Part shown: positions 52,912 through 62,203 of the stretch, piece by piece
Layout: the number at the start of each line of letters is the position of its first letter
Numbering within the stretch: the first letter of the stretch is position 1
Assembly (NCBI GenBank): GCA_030424845.1
Contig: JAUHWC010000008.1
Span: 1 to 64,000 of the forward strand
Direction of reading: 5' to 3'
Origin: Alphaproteobacteria bacterium
GTDB lineage: Bacteria; Pseudomonadota; Alphaproteobacteria; Sphingomonadales; Sphingomonadaceae
Length of the DNA: 64,000 bases
Made by a program: the position numbers and the translations under genes
The notes under the pieces: model-generated
Told to the model about the DNA's origin: nothing
Seen by the model: only the letters and a program-made list of their open reading frames with translations
Database searches by the model: none

Positions 52912-53733
52912 ATGGCTGCTATTTCCGGTCTTATCCGCGTGATGGAAAAGGCTGCCCGCAAGGCGGGTGGCCGGCTTCGTCGTGACTTCGGTGAAGTCGA
53001 GCACCTGCAGGTTAGCCGCAAGGGCCCGTCCGACTTCGTTTCAAAGGCGGATGAGGCAGCAGAACGCATCCTGTGGGACGAATTGCGCACGGCCCGGCCC
53101 GATTGGGGCTTCCTGCTCGAGGAAGGCGGAGAAATCGAAGGAGAGGAGGGCAAGCCCCGCTTCATCATCGATCCGCTGGATGGCACCAGCAATTTCCTTC
53201 ATGGCATCCCGCACTTTGCCATTTCGATCGCCGTGCAGGAGCCCAAGCTCGACGGTAGCGGTTGGGGCGAGGTGGTTGCCGGCATGGTCTACCAGCCGAT
53301 CACCGATGAGACCTTCTGGGCCGAAAAATCACGCGGTGCCTGGCTGCATGACGGCCGCTTGCGCGTTTCCGGCCGTCGCCAGCTGGCGGATGCGCTGGTC
53401 GCCACCGGCATGCCTTACCAGGCGCATGGCAACTTTGCGGAATGGAGCAAGATCTACGGAACGCTTGGCCCGCAGATTGCCGGCGTGCGTCGTTTCGGGT
53501 CGGCCGCGCTCGACCTCGCCTGGGTTGCCGCCGGCCGGTATGACGCTTTCTGGGAAAGTGACCTGTCACCTTGGGATACCGCGGCGGGCTGCCTGCTTGT
53601 GCGTGAGGCGGGCGGATTCGTCACCGATTATCGCGGACGCTCGCAGGCCATCTGTGCCGAACAGGTCATTGCCGGCAACGATCCGCTGCATTCCCGCATC
53701 CACAAGATCATCGCCGGTGCGTTGAAGGCCTGA
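52912..53733 (+). CDS. Inositol monophosphatase family protein (SuhB-like)
   Basis: 273 residues. Metal-binding motifs of the family: EEGG (first Glu), IIDPLDGTSNFLHGIPHFAISIAVQ, and WDTAAGCLLVREAGGFVTDY. Mg-dependent, Li-sensitive phosphatase of inositol-type phosphates; in many bacteria also a ribosome-assembly helper. It starts 6 bases after efp, so the two are probably one operon. Confidence 0.93.
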   Translation: MAAISGLIRVMEKAARKAGGRLRRDFGEVEHLQVSRKGPSDFVSKADEAAERILWDELRTARPDWGFLLEEGGEIEGEEGKPRFIIDPLDGTSNFLHGIPHFAISIAVQEPKLDGSGWGEVVAGMVYQPITDETFWAEKSRGAWLHDGRLRVSGRRQLADALVATGMPYQAHGNFAEWSKIYGTLGPQIAGVRRFGSAALDLAWVAAGRYDAFWESDLSPWDTAAGCLLVREAGGFVTDYRGRSQAICAEQVIAGNDPLHSRIHKIIAGALKA

Positions 53734-53794
53734 TACTTCTCGCATTTCCTTGAACACACGCCAATGCCCGGCTAATCGCATGGGTATGAGGCAG

Positions 53795-53879
53795 GCCTCC
53801 GTGGCGGAATTGGTAGACGCGCTCGACTCAAAATCGAGTTTCTTCGGAAGTGCCGGTTCGAGTCCGGCCGGAGGTACCA
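53795..53879 (+). tRNA. tRNA-Leu (CAA anticodon)
   Basis: 85 bases, class II with long variable arm (TTTCTTCGGAAGT). Acceptor GCCTCCG pairs with CGGAGGT. Anticodon loop CTCAAAA gives CAA, reading TTG. CCA encoded. Confidence 0.95.
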
Positions 53880-53910
53880 TCCTGTCTTTCCCGGCTTGGG
53901 GAGCACCAGG

Positions 53911-55707
53911 ATGATCGACATTCCCAGCTATCATGCGATAGCCGCCATGGCTTTGACCGTGGTGGTCTTCGTGCTGTTTGCGCGCGGGCGGATGTCCACC
54001 GAGATTGTCTCGCTTCTGACCATCGCCGTGATTGCGGTGGGCCTTTATTTCTATCCGCTCCCGCATACCCAACCGACGGACGGCCTGGCGCTGGCTTTCG
54101 GTGGTTTCGGACATTACGCGCTGATCACCATCTGCTCGCTGATGATCATGGGTCGCGGGCTTGTCGTGACCGGAGCCCTTGAGCCGGCTGCGCGCCTTCT
54201 GGAGAAGGTCTGGAAGTTCAACCTGCAGGTCGGGCTGCTTGTGTCACTGCTGCTGGCGATGTGCCTGTCGATGATCGTGAACGACACGCCGGTACTCGTG
54301 CTGCTGCTGCCGATCTTCGTGGCGCTGGCCCAACGTGGCGCGATGCCGGCATCCAAGACGCTGATCCCGCTCAACGCCGCAGTGCTGATCGGCGGAATGG
54401 CAACCACAATCGGCACCTCGACAAACCTGCTTGTCGTCTCGATCGCAAGCGATCTTGGCATGCCGCAAATGAGCGTGTTTCATTATACGCCGATCGTGCT
54501 CATGGCGGCGCTGGTTGCCTTGCCTTACCTGTGGCTGGTGATGCCGCGGCTGTTGCCGGACAACAGTCCCGAGCAGATCCAGGCTGTCAGGCGTTTCTTC
54601 ACCCGCATGCGGGTTCCGCCAAACAGCGACCTGGTCGGCAAGCATTTCGATGAGGTGATGGAAAGCCTGCCAAAGGACTTCCGCTTCGAGGAACGCCCTG
54701 ACGGGCCTTTCGAGGCGGGGCAGCGATTGCTGATTTCGGGAACGCACGATGCTGTTGAAGATGCGAACCGCATCCTCAAGGGACAGGTGGCACCGGGCTG
54801 GGTCATGGACCGCATACGCCGACGTTCCGTGGCCAACCGCGAGGACATCCAGGTCGTGGAGATGGTCGTCACGGCGGATTCGCGCATCATCGGTCGTACG
54901 CTGGCCACCAGTGGCATTGCTGACAATTACGGTGTCGCGGTGCTTGGCATTCATCGCCCCGAACGGCTGATCAGCAAAAAGCCGATCGATCATACGGAAG
55001 AAATCCGCATGGCCGAGGGTGACGTGCTGCTGGTCATGGGCCTGCCCGAAGGGATCCAGGATTTCGCCAGCGGGGACAGCCTGTTGCAGCTTGAAGGTGC
55101 CAAGGACATGCTCCGCCGGTCCAAGGCGCTGCTGGCTGCCGCGATCATGTTCGGCTCCATCTTCACCGCATCGATCGGCCTGTTCCCCATCGCCATTGCC
55201 GCGCTGGGCGGGGCAATCCTGATGTTCCTGACCGGTTGCGTGAAATTCGATCGCGTTGGCAGGGCGCTGTCTGCCAAGGTGATCGTGCTGGTGGCAGCCA
55301 GTATCGCCATCGGGCGCATCATCCTCGACAGTGGAGCCGCCGAATGGTTGGGCGAAGTGATGTCGCTCGGCCTGCAATTCCTGCCACCTGCCGGGGTGCT
55401 GGCCGCGATCATGCTGTTCGTCACCTTGCTGACCAACTTTGCATCCAATGCGACTGCCGCGACGGTAGGAACACCGATTGCCTTCAACATCGCGGCGACG
55501 CTGGACTTGCCCGAAGAACCCCTGATCCTGGCAGTGCTGTTCGGCTGCAACCTGTGCTACGCGACGCCTATCGCCTACCAGACCAACATGCTGATCATGG
55601 CTGAGGGCAACTATCGCTTTGCGGACTACCTGAGGACCGGTGTGCCACTGGTCCTGTTGATGGTGGCTACCCTCAGTATCCTGTTGGTGCTGACATACGG
55701 CATGTAG
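53911..55707 (+). CDS. SLC13/DASS-type permease with TrkA_C domains
   Basis: 598 residues from ATG 53911 (a TTG 15 bases upstream is weaker). Five or so N-terminal membrane segments include the motif IVNDTPVLVLLLPIFVALAQRGAMPASKTLIPLNAAVLIGGMATTIGTSTNLL. Two cytoplasmic RCK_C/TrkA_C domains (about 220-400) precede a second membrane half with ATPIAYQTNMLIM. Such proteins move sulfate, dicarboxylates or silicate-like anions with sodium or protons. Single gene after tRNA-Leu; substrate unknown. Confidence 0.9.
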   Translation: MIDIPSYHAIAAMALTVVVFVLFARGRMSTEIVSLLTIAVIAVGLYFYPLPHTQPTDGLALAFGGFGHYALITICSLMIMGRGLVVTGALEPAARLLEKVWKFNLQVGLLVSLLLAMCLSMIVNDTPVLVLLLPIFVALAQRGAMPASKTLIPLNAAVLIGGMATTIGTSTNLLVVSIASDLGMPQMSVFHYTPIVLMAALVALPYLWLVMPRLLPDNSPEQIQAVRRFFTRMRVPPNSDLVGKHFDEVMESLPKDFRFEERPDGPFEAGQRLLISGTHDAVEDANRILKGQVAPGWVMDRIRRRSVANREDIQVVEMVVTADSRIIGRTLATSGIADNYGVAVLGIHRPERLISKKPIDHTEEIRMAEGDVLLVMGLPEGIQDFASGDSLLQLEGAKDMLRRSKALLAAAIMFGSIFTASIGLFPIAIAALGGAILMFLTGCVKFDRVGRALSAKVIVLVAASIAIGRIILDSGAAEWLGEVMSLGLQFLPPAGVLAAIMLFVTLLTNFASNATAATVGTPIAFNIAATLDLPEEPLILAVLFGCNLCYATPIAYQTNMLIMAEGNYRFADYLRTGVPLVLLMVATLSILLVLTYGM

Positions 55708-55743
55708 TTTCGGCGAGAAGAGTCCCGCTGAAGCTTGTTCCGG

Positions 55744-56286
55744 TCAAAGGACGTTCACATTGTGGCCGCTGCGCCGGAGCGATCCTGCCTCGAGGATTGC
55801 GATGGCCTGGCGGCGTTCGGCTTCGTTTTCGATGCCGTCTTCCTCCAGCGCAGCCAGCAGGCGGTCCAGTTCATCTTCGCTCAGCTTGTCCAGATAGGCT
55901 GCGGTAAAACCAGCGTTTTCGGAGTTTTCTGCCGGAAGCAATTGAGAACTGATCCGGCGTGCACCGGGCCCGCTGGCGCGGCCGTAGGAAGAAGGATCAT
56001 TCTCCGAGCCGAAACTGCCCACTGCCTGGCTGCCATCGCGTCGCACGAGTTGTGCTTGACCATAGGCGGGGGTGTTCTCCTCGCGGTCTTCGTCTTCCTG
56101 TTCGCTCTCGACCCAGGGAGAGTTCTCGGCTGATTGCCTTTGCTGGGCATTATCCTGTTCGGCATAGTATTCGCGGTTCTCGCCATCGGCGAACATGGCA
56201 AGGCTGGCCGTCAACAGCACGGTCACTACCGCGAAGTGGCGGTACATCTTTGTCGGAACAGTGGACTTCTTGCTGATCTTTGCCAT
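55744..56286 (-). CDS. Exported low-complexity protein, unknown
   Basis: 180 residues. Basic start (MAKISKKSTVPTKMYR), then a hydrophobic helix (about 18-33) as signal or anchor, then a long polar, Glu/Asp/Gln-rich region (YYAEQDNAQQRQSAENSPWV to QEDEDREEN). The C-terminal helical part (LDKLSEDELDRLLAALEEDG) ends with basic residues. No family recognised. Confidence 0.65.
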   Translation of the reverse strand: MAKISKKSTVPTKMYRHFAVVTVLLTASLAMFADGENREYYAEQDNAQQRQSAENSPWVESEQEDEDREENTPAYGQAQLVRRDGSQAVGSFGSENDPSSYGRASGPGARRISSQLLPAENSENAGFTAAYLDKLSEDELDRLLAALEEDGIENEAERRQAIAILEAGSLRRSGHNVNVL

Positions 56287-56471
56287 GGGACGGGACTTAG
56301 CGCGCAGGGCTGAACATCCGGCAGTCGAACATGGTTAACCCCACCTTTCCGCATTTCCTTGCGCGGTCGGAAAGGATGCGATCAAAAATGTGTAAAATTT
56401 ACCGACATTTCACCTCTCGCGCGTAACAGCCGGTTCATTGCCGATACTGGCGATGGAGACTGGCTGGTAGA

Positions 56472-56990
56472 ATGATCCGACTGTTCAAACACTATGTGCC
56501 GCACGCGGTGCTGCTGCTGGGTGTGATCGACTTGCTGCTGCTGGTCGCGAACAACCTTGCGTGGGTCCAGCGCATGGCCTTTGCCCGGGCGCGTATGGGC
56601 GACGAGATCGGTGCGCGTCGCCTGCTCGCCAACTACATCGCCCTAAACCCGCGGGAAGGCGCAGCTTCCGCAATGTTGGCCAGGATGCAGCGCGCGGCCG
56701 GCAATCCGGCCCGGGCAGCCCTGCTTTTCCGCCATGCCACCGCGTCCGGCAGCGGCCCGGCGGATCCCCTGCTCCTTGCCGAACTCTCGGAAATGGAGGC
56801 CTTGATCGGAAATACCGAGACCGCGCTTGGCAGTGCCGGGCAAGCCCATAGTATGCAGCGGGGCAACCAGCGCGTTGCCCGGGTGATGGCCGTGACAATG
56901 GAGATGGCAGGGCATGAAGCAGGCGGTGCGGATGTCCTGATGGCAAAGGCACGCGGTGCCGGCATGTCTGCGAACTTGGCATCGCGGTAG
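56472..56990 (+). CDS. Small protein: EpsB-type N-terminus joined to a TPR-like C-terminus
   Basis: 172 residues. The first 30 or so (MIRLFKHYVPHAVLLLGVID then LLLLVANNLAW) look like the N-terminal membrane helix of EpsB-type sugar transferases from exosortase-linked EPS loci. The rest (about 38-165) has TPR-like helices (GARRLLANYIALNPREGAASAMLARMQRAAGNPARAALLF). It lacks any catalytic domain. It may be the scar of a deletion joining two genes, or a genuine small membrane TPR protein. It overlaps no other well-supported gene. Confidence 0.6.
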   Translation: MIRLFKHYVPHAVLLLGVIDLLLLVANNLAWVQRMAFARARMGDEIGARRLLANYIALNPREGAASAMLARMQRAAGNPARAALLFRHATASGSGPADPLLLAELSEMEALIGNTETALGSAGQAHSMQRGNQRVARVMAVTMEMAGHEAGGADVLMAKARGAGMSANLASR

Positions 56991-57048
56991 ATCGCGCAGA
57001 ACGCTGGACAGCGCCGCATCCACGCGGCAGTGCGCTCAGGCCATGCCC

Positions 57049-58011
57049 ATGTCACGCATCCTGATTGCCATCGATCCTCTGGTGCGACTGCTGATCGTGG
57101 CAATCCTGCTTGCCTCCTTGCTCCCCGTTACCGGAGAGCACCGGGCCATCGCCCGGACCGTCTCGGACAGCGGCATATTCCTGCTGTTCCTGCTCAATGG
57201 CCTGCGCCTGCCGCGCAGGGACGTGCTGGCAGGGATGCGCAACTGGCGTTTCCTCCTGCCGCTTTCTGCCTGGTGCTTCCTCGGAATGGGTGCGGCGGGT
57301 TGGGTATTCTGGCAGCTTGGTGTCTCGCTGCTGCCCGAACAGGTGGCGCTGGGCCTGCTGTTCCTCGGCATCCTGCCTTCCACCGTGCAATCGGCGACAG
57401 CCTATTCCTCGCTAGCCGGCGGGAATGTGGCTGCTTCCGTTGTCGCTGCCGCCGTTATCAACGTGGCGGGAGTTTTCATAACCGCGCCGCTGCTGGCATT
57501 GCTGGCCGGAACTGGTGCAGTGGACATCGACATGAATGGCTTGCAGCGCATTGCCACGATCCTGCTCCTGCCGTTTTTCCTCGGGCAGATCGCCCAGCAT
57601 TGGCTGGGTGACTGGGTGCGCGAGAAGCGCAGCCTGATCGGTTGGGCAGACAAGCTCTGCATTGCGATCGCGGTCTATGTCGCTTTCTCGGGCGCGGTGG
57701 AGCAGGGGCTCTGGACGCTGGTGGCGTTGCAGGACTGGGCGGTGCTGTTGCTGGCGGTGGTGCTGTTCCTGGCGCTGGGCTTTGGCGGAAGCTGGCTCTT
57801 GTCAGGTGTCCTGGGCCTTGTCCGGGCGGACCGGATATCCTTCCTGTTCGCCGGCGGGCAGAAGAGCATCGCTCTCGGCGCCCCGCTTGCCACGGTGCTG
57901 TTTCCGCCGGCGGTCGCGGGCCTGCTGCTTCTGCCGGTGCTGGTCTACCACCTGTTGCAGCTGGTGCTGTCAGCCCCGCTGGCGAGCAGACTCAGCTCTC
58001 GGCATGGCTAG
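57049..58011 (+). CDS. Bile acid:sodium symporter family transporter (SLC10A7-like)
   Basis: 320 residues from ATG 57049 (AGG 8 bases upstream; ATG 57043 also possible). Ten membrane segments with LLFLGILPSTVQSATAYSSLAGGNVAASVVAAAVINVAGVFITAPL and FLFAGGQKSIALGAPLATVLFPPAVAG, the two conserved crossing regions of this family (YfeH/SLC10A7 group). Substrate unknown. Its 3' end overlaps the converging DUF475 gene by 20 bases. Confidence 0.9.
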   Translation: MSRILIAIDPLVRLLIVAILLASLLPVTGEHRAIARTVSDSGIFLLFLLNGLRLPRRDVLAGMRNWRFLLPLSAWCFLGMGAAGWVFWQLGVSLLPEQVALGLLFLGILPSTVQSATAYSSLAGGNVAASVVAAAVINVAGVFITAPLLALLAGTGAVDIDMNGLQRIATILLLPFFLGQIAQHWLGDWVREKRSLIGWADKLCIAIAVYVAFSGAVEQGLWTLVALQDWAVLLLAVVLFLALGFGGSWLLSGVLGLVRADRISFLFAGGQKSIALGAPLATVLFPPAVAGLLLLPVLVYHLLQLVLSAPLASRLSSRHG

Positions 58012-59062
58012 AGGCGCCATCGCCGAACTTCTTCTTGTGGCGGATTGACCACCATAGAGAGATGCCGATCAACACCGCACCGATCAGGCCGGTAATCGTT
58101 TCGGGAATGTGGAAGCGGGCAGAGACCAGCATGATGCTTCCCAGGACTATGATGGCCCAGAAAGCGCCATGTTCAAGGTAGCGATACTGCGCCAGCGTCC
58201 CCTGTCGGACGAGATGGATGGTCATCGAACGCACGAACATCGCCCCGATGGAAAGACCCAGCGCGATCACGATCATGTTGTTGGACAGCGCAAATGCACC
58301 GATCACGCCGTCAAAGCTGAAGCTTGCGTCGAGCACTTCGAGATAGAGAAAACCGCCAAGACCGCTGCGCACGACTGCCCCCGAAGCGCGTGCTGCCTCC
58401 TCCTTCATCTCGAGGATCGTGCTGATCCCCTGGACTAGGATGAAAGTGACAAGGCCAAGCAGGCCTGCCGTGAGGAAAGTAAGCGCCTCGTCTGGAGACA
58501 ACATGCCGGAGATTCCCCAGAGCACGAGCAGCAGGATGGCAATTTCTGCTGCCGGCAGTGCGGAAAAGCGGGACAATTGTCGCTCCACCACGTTGATCCA
58601 GTGAATGTCCTTCTCTCCGTCGAAGAAGAAGTTCAGGCCGACCATGAACAGGAAAGCCCCGCCGAACCCCGCTATTCCCACGTGAGCACCGGAGACGATC
58701 CGTTCGTATTCCTGCGGCTTGTTGAGCGAGAGTTCCACCGCCTCCACGGGGCCGATGCCGGCAGCCACGGCGACAATCGCCAGCGGGAAGATGATGCGCG
58801 TCCCGAACACGGCAATGGCGATACCCCAGACCAGGAAGCGCTTCTGCCACACTTCGTCCATGTTCTTCAGGACCGAGGCGTTGACCACCGCATTGTCAAA
58901 GCTGAGCGATATTTCCAGGATCGAGAGAACGAAGATGATCCACAGGATGGATGCCATGCCTGCGAGCGTTCCCGAACTGGCATAGGCATACCATGCCCCG
59001 AGCAGGAGGCAGCCCAGCGTGAAGGCGATGGAGAACTTGTAGAACCGCAGCAGCGTCTGCAT
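57992..59062 (-). CDS. DUF475 / TerC-like integral membrane protein
   Basis: 356 residues with about nine membrane segments. The motifs LEISLSFDNAVVNASVL and LEVLDASFSFDGVIGAFALSNNMIVIALGLSIGAMFVRSMTIHLV are the paired acidic signatures of TerC-type proteins, thought to export metal ions such as Mn or Ca. No metal riboswitch was seen upstream. Single gene. Confidence 0.92.
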   Translation of the reverse strand: MQTLLRFYKFSIAFTLGCLLLGAWYAYASSGTLAGMASILWIIFVLSILEISLSFDNAVVNASVLKNMDEVWQKRFLVWGIAIAVFGTRIIFPLAIVAVAAGIGPVEAVELSLNKPQEYERIVSGAHVGIAGFGGAFLFMVGLNFFFDGEKDIHWINVVERQLSRFSALPAAEIAILLLVLWGISGMLSPDEALTFLTAGLLGLVTFILVQGISTILEMKEEAARASGAVVRSGLGGFLYLEVLDASFSFDGVIGAFALSNNMIVIALGLSIGAMFVRSMTIHLVRQGTLAQYRYLEHGAFWAIIVLGSIMLVSARFHIPETITGLIGAVLIGISLWWSIRHKKKFGDGASSHAES

Positions 59063-59137
59063 GCAGGCAACCTAACCTGAGATGGGGTGAATGGAGAAAG
59101 GACGCGCTAGGACAGCGATCGGAAACGCGCAAGGTTC

Positions 59138-60007
59138 CTATTTGGGCTGGTACAGCTGGTCGTCGCCGGGAAATGCTCGGGAGCGAACCTCTGCGGAATA
59201 GGTTTCCGCTGCCTTTTCGATGGTTTCCGCGATGTTTCCATACCGTTTCACGAAACGCGGAACCCGCTCGAACATTCCCAGCATGTCTTCCGTGACCAGC
59301 ACCTGCCCATCGCATTGTGCTGACGCGCCTATTCCGATGGTGGGGCAGTCCACCGCTTGTGTGGCGGCAATGGCGATGGGTTCGAGCACGCCTTCCACGA
59401 CAATCGCAAAGGCTCCTGCCGCGCACAGCGCCTTGGCATCGCCCACGATCTTTTCCGCTTCTGCATCATTGCGGCCGCGTGCCTTGTAGCCGCCCAGCAC
59501 ATTCACGGCCTGGGGTGTGAGGCCGACATGGCCGACCACGGGAATGCCGCGCTTGACGAGGAATTCCACCGTTTCGGCCATCGCTTCGCCGCCTTCCAGT
59601 TTCACGGCCGCGGCATTGCTCCGCTTGAGCAGGTAACTGGCGCTGTCGAACGCGGCCTGTGGCGAGGCTTCGTAAGAACCGAAAGGCATGTCGACCACGA
59701 CAACCGAGTGATAGGAGCCGCGGACCACCGCTGCCGCGTGGTTTGCCATCATCTCCAGCGTCACCGGGATGGTGGAGGGCAGGCCGTAAATCACCTGTCC
59801 AAGCGAGTCTCCCACCAGCAGCATGTCACAATGCGTATCCAGCAGCTGGGCTTGCCGCGCGGTATAGGCCGTCAGCATGACTATGGGTTCTGCGGTCACG
59901 CCATCCTGCTTGCGTTCGCGAATGGCAGGCACCGTAAGCCGCCGCATCGGCGCGGGCGTGGGGTTGGCGCGGCTGGTGGACGTATCAAGGCTGAAGGTCG
60001 TGGACAT
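59138..60007 (-). CDS. panB: 3-methyl-2-oxobutanoate hydroxymethyltransferase
   Basis: First committed step of pantothenate synthesis. 289 residues, TIM barrel with IVMLTAYTARQAQLLDTHCDMLLVGDSLGQVIYG, VVVDMPFGSYEASP, AVKLEGG, GIPVVGHVGLTPQAVN, AIVVEGVLEP and PTIGIGASAQCDGQVLVTEDMLGMF. The start ATG at 60007 is divergent from the transporter at 60103. Confidence 0.96.
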   Translation of the reverse strand: MSTTFSLDTSTSRANPTPAPMRRLTVPAIRERKQDGVTAEPIVMLTAYTARQAQLLDTHCDMLLVGDSLGQVIYGLPSTIPVTLEMMANHAAAVVRGSYHSVVVVDMPFGSYEASPQAAFDSASYLLKRSNAAAVKLEGGEAMAETVEFLVKRGIPVVGHVGLTPQAVNVLGGYKARGRNDAEAEKIVGDAKALCAAGAFAIVVEGVLEPIAIAATQAVDCPTIGIGASAQCDGQVLVTEDMLGMFERVPRFVKRYGNIAETIEKAAETYSAEVRSRAFPGDDQLYQPK

Positions 60008-60102
60008 AAGGGCCTTCTAGCAGAGCTTGCCCTCGACGCGAGGGGGTTTTCATTGCATCACTGATCCCATCAAGGCACCTTCGGGGACGGGAGCACAGAT
60101 TC

Positions 60103-61524
60103 ATGCCACTTTCGGGATCGGGTACTGCCAGCGACGGCTGGTCTTCGCGCACGGCATTCGTGCTGGCAGCAATCGGTTCGGCGGTCGGGCTTGGCAACCT
60201 GGTGCGGTTTCCTGCCGAAGCGGGGGAAAGCGGCGGCGGTGCCTTTGTCCTGTTCTATATCGGCTGTGTCCTTCTCATCGGTTTGCCGGTGCTCTTGTCG
60301 GAAACGCTGATCGGCAGGCATGGGCAGGCCTCCGCGCCCGAGAGTTTCCGCCGGGTCGCCGAACAATCGGGTTCCTCGCCAAGGTGGGAATGGGTTGCCG
60401 GGCTGGCTGTGCTGTCGTGCTTCCTGATCCTTGGTTTCTATTGCGTCATTGGCGGCTGGGTCCTGCACTATATCTGGCTGTTCCTGGAAGACCTGTTCGC
60501 AACAGGGATTTCGGGCACGGCTTTCCAGGGTGTGCCGGCAAGCGAAGTGGAAGGGCTGTTCCCGGCGATGATCGGGAACGGCATGCTTACGGTAAGCCTC
60601 AACCTCGTATTCCTGCTCATTACCTTCGCTTTCGTCATGCGCGGCATTTCCGGCGGCATCGAGAAGGCGGCCGTATGGCTGATGCCGGCCTTTTTCGTCC
60701 TGCTGATCGGGATAACGATCTATGGTGCCTTCGGCGGTGCATTCTCGCGGACGCTGGATTACCTGTTCGTGTTCGAGCCGGAAAAGCTGACAGGCCCGGT
60801 CATGCTGGCAGCCCTTGGGCAGGCGTTCTTCTCGCTGTCGTTAGGGGTCGCGGGGATGATCACTTACGGTGCCTATGTCGGGCGGAATGTGAACCTTGGC
60901 GGCACTTCGCTGGTGATTGCGTCGGCAGACACGTGCGTGGCGATTATCGCCGGACTGTGCATTTTCCCGATCGTGTTCGCTGCCGGTCTTGCGCCCAACG
61001 GCGGGCTTGGCCTGATGTTCCAGACCTTGCCGCATGCGTTCCAGGAGATGCCGGCCGGTTCGCTTATCGGCCTCGCGTTCTTCATCATGGTGGGGTTTGC
61101 AGCGCTCACCAGTTCGGTTGCCTTGATGGAAGTGCCCACTGCATGGGTGATTGAGAAGTTTGCTCTGGCGCGCCCGTTAGGGGCCGGTATCGTTCTCGTG
61201 GGGGGAGTGGTTCTGGGCACTCTGTCAGCCTTGTCGACGGGGGCTCTCGCCGGTTTTCACCCCTTGGGTTTCATCGGCCTTTTCGAAGGGCAGGGCGTGC
61301 TCGATACGCTCGATACGCTTACCTCTCGCTTGACCATGCCGGTCGCGGCCCTGTTGACGGTCATCTTCATCGGCTGGATTGCTGATCGCCGGCTCGTCGA
61401 CAGCGAGAACGGGCTTACCGGCGTGCTGCACATGACATTCATGCTGCTTGTTCGCTGGCTGTGCCCCCTCGCGCTGCTGGCGATCCTCGTTGTCGGCCTG
61501 TTCCCCGGCCTGCTGGGCGGCTGA
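60103..61524 (+). CDS. Sodium:neurotransmitter symporter (NSS) family transporter
   Basis: 473 residues, about 11-12 membrane segments. Sodium/substrate site of helix 1 is AFVLAAIGSAVGLGNLVRFPAEAGESGGGAFVLFYIGCVLLIGLPVLLSE, the strongest family mark; also FFSLSLGVAGMITYGAYVGR of helix 6. A bacterial sodium-dependent amino acid transporter, close in plan to LeuT. It ends in a rho-independent terminator. Confidence 0.94.
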   Translation: MPLSGSGTASDGWSSRTAFVLAAIGSAVGLGNLVRFPAEAGESGGGAFVLFYIGCVLLIGLPVLLSETLIGRHGQASAPESFRRVAEQSGSSPRWEWVAGLAVLSCFLILGFYCVIGGWVLHYIWLFLEDLFATGISGTAFQGVPASEVEGLFPAMIGNGMLTVSLNLVFLLITFAFVMRGISGGIEKAAVWLMPAFFVLLIGITIYGAFGGAFSRTLDYLFVFEPEKLTGPVMLAALGQAFFSLSLGVAGMITYGAYVGRNVNLGGTSLVIASADTCVAIIAGLCIFPIVFAAGLAPNGGLGLMFQTLPHAFQEMPAGSLIGLAFFIMVGFAALTSSVALMEVPTAWVIEKFALARPLGAGIVLVGGVVLGTLSALSTGALAGFHPLGFIGLFEGQGVLDTLDTLTSRLTMPVAALLTVIFIGWIADRRLVDSENGLTGVLHMTFMLLVRWLCPLALLAILVVGLFPGLLGG

Positions 61525-61536
61525 GCCGGTACGAAC

Positions 61537-61568
61537 GGAGCCGCTCCATCCGGCAGCGGCTCCTTTCT
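61537..61568 (+). terminator. Rho-independent terminator of the NSS transporter gene
   Basis: GGAGCCGCT, a 9-base loop, AGCGGCTCC, then TTTCT. Perfect 9-bp GC-rich stem, 12 bases after the stop. Confidence 0.85.
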
Positions 61569-61586
61569 GTCGGGGTTGTTTTCCTG

Positions 61587-62057
61587 TCAGAGCAGGGCGT
61601 GGGTGTGGTCCTTCCTGCTGTTCTCCCTCATGTCGAAGCCCAGCAACATCCTGGCGGTATCCATAAAGCCAAGTTCGCTGTTCCAGATTTCCGCAGTGCC
61701 GAGATCCATGCGCAGCATCACCAGGTTCGGGTCGCTCTTGCCGCCGGGAAACCACGCTTCCACGGACCTGGACCATTGCTTGTCCAGCCTTTGGCGGCTG
61801 GTTTCCTGCGTCAACACGCCGGAGAAACGTGCGAAGATATCGTGTCCCTTGGCCGCAAAGGTCGCCGTGGCTTGCCCTCCCTGCGCAAGCGGGTGATCCC
61901 TTGATGTGAAGAACCAGATGGCGCTGTCCGCGTCCTTGTCGAGCTGCGCTGTCATGGGCACGGCGGAGTGCGGATCGGAGTCCAGTTCGAGGAATACGAA
62001 CGGGCTTTCCGCCAGCGATTTCCAGAAGTCGTTCTTGAGTTGCTGTGTCGAAGTCAT
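61587..62057 (-). CDS. Pyridoxamine 5'-phosphate oxidase-fold protein (general stress protein 26 type)
   Basis: 156 residues from ATG 62057 with a strong AGGAGG; the long upstream frame is rejected. Split-barrel flavin-binding fold: FWKSLAESPFVFLELDSD, VPMTAQLDKDADSAIWFFTSRDHPL, ATATFAAKGHDIFARFSGVL and VEAWFPGGKSDPNLVMLRMDLGTAEIWNSE. Role in stress or flavin chemistry; substrate unknown. Divergent from the SOS cassette. Confidence 0.88.
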   Translation of the reverse strand: MTSTQQLKNDFWKSLAESPFVFLELDSDPHSAVPMTAQLDKDADSAIWFFTSRDHPLAQGGQATATFAAKGHDIFARFSGVLTQETSRQRLDKQWSRSVEAWFPGGKSDPNLVMLRMDLGTAEIWNSELGFMDTARMLLGFDMRENSRKDHTHALL

Positions 62058-62173
62058 TGCTTCCTCCTTTGCCTGACCAATGGGCGGGAAGGGGGTGTTG
62101 TTCCGGATTGGTCCGTCAGCCGTGCACAAGCAGCGATGGAGCCGGGATGGGCATTGCCAAAGAGAGCAGACTG

Positions 62174-62188
62174 GAACATAAGAAGAAC
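62174..62188. promoter_or_regulatory. LexA (SOS) box of the imuAB cassette
   Basis: GAAC-ATAAGAA-GAAC, a perfect GAAC-N7-GAAC, the alphaproteobacterial LexA site. It lies 16 bases before the chosen imuA start. Confidence 0.82.
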
Positions 62189-62203
62189 ATTGGAGCCGAT
62201 TCG

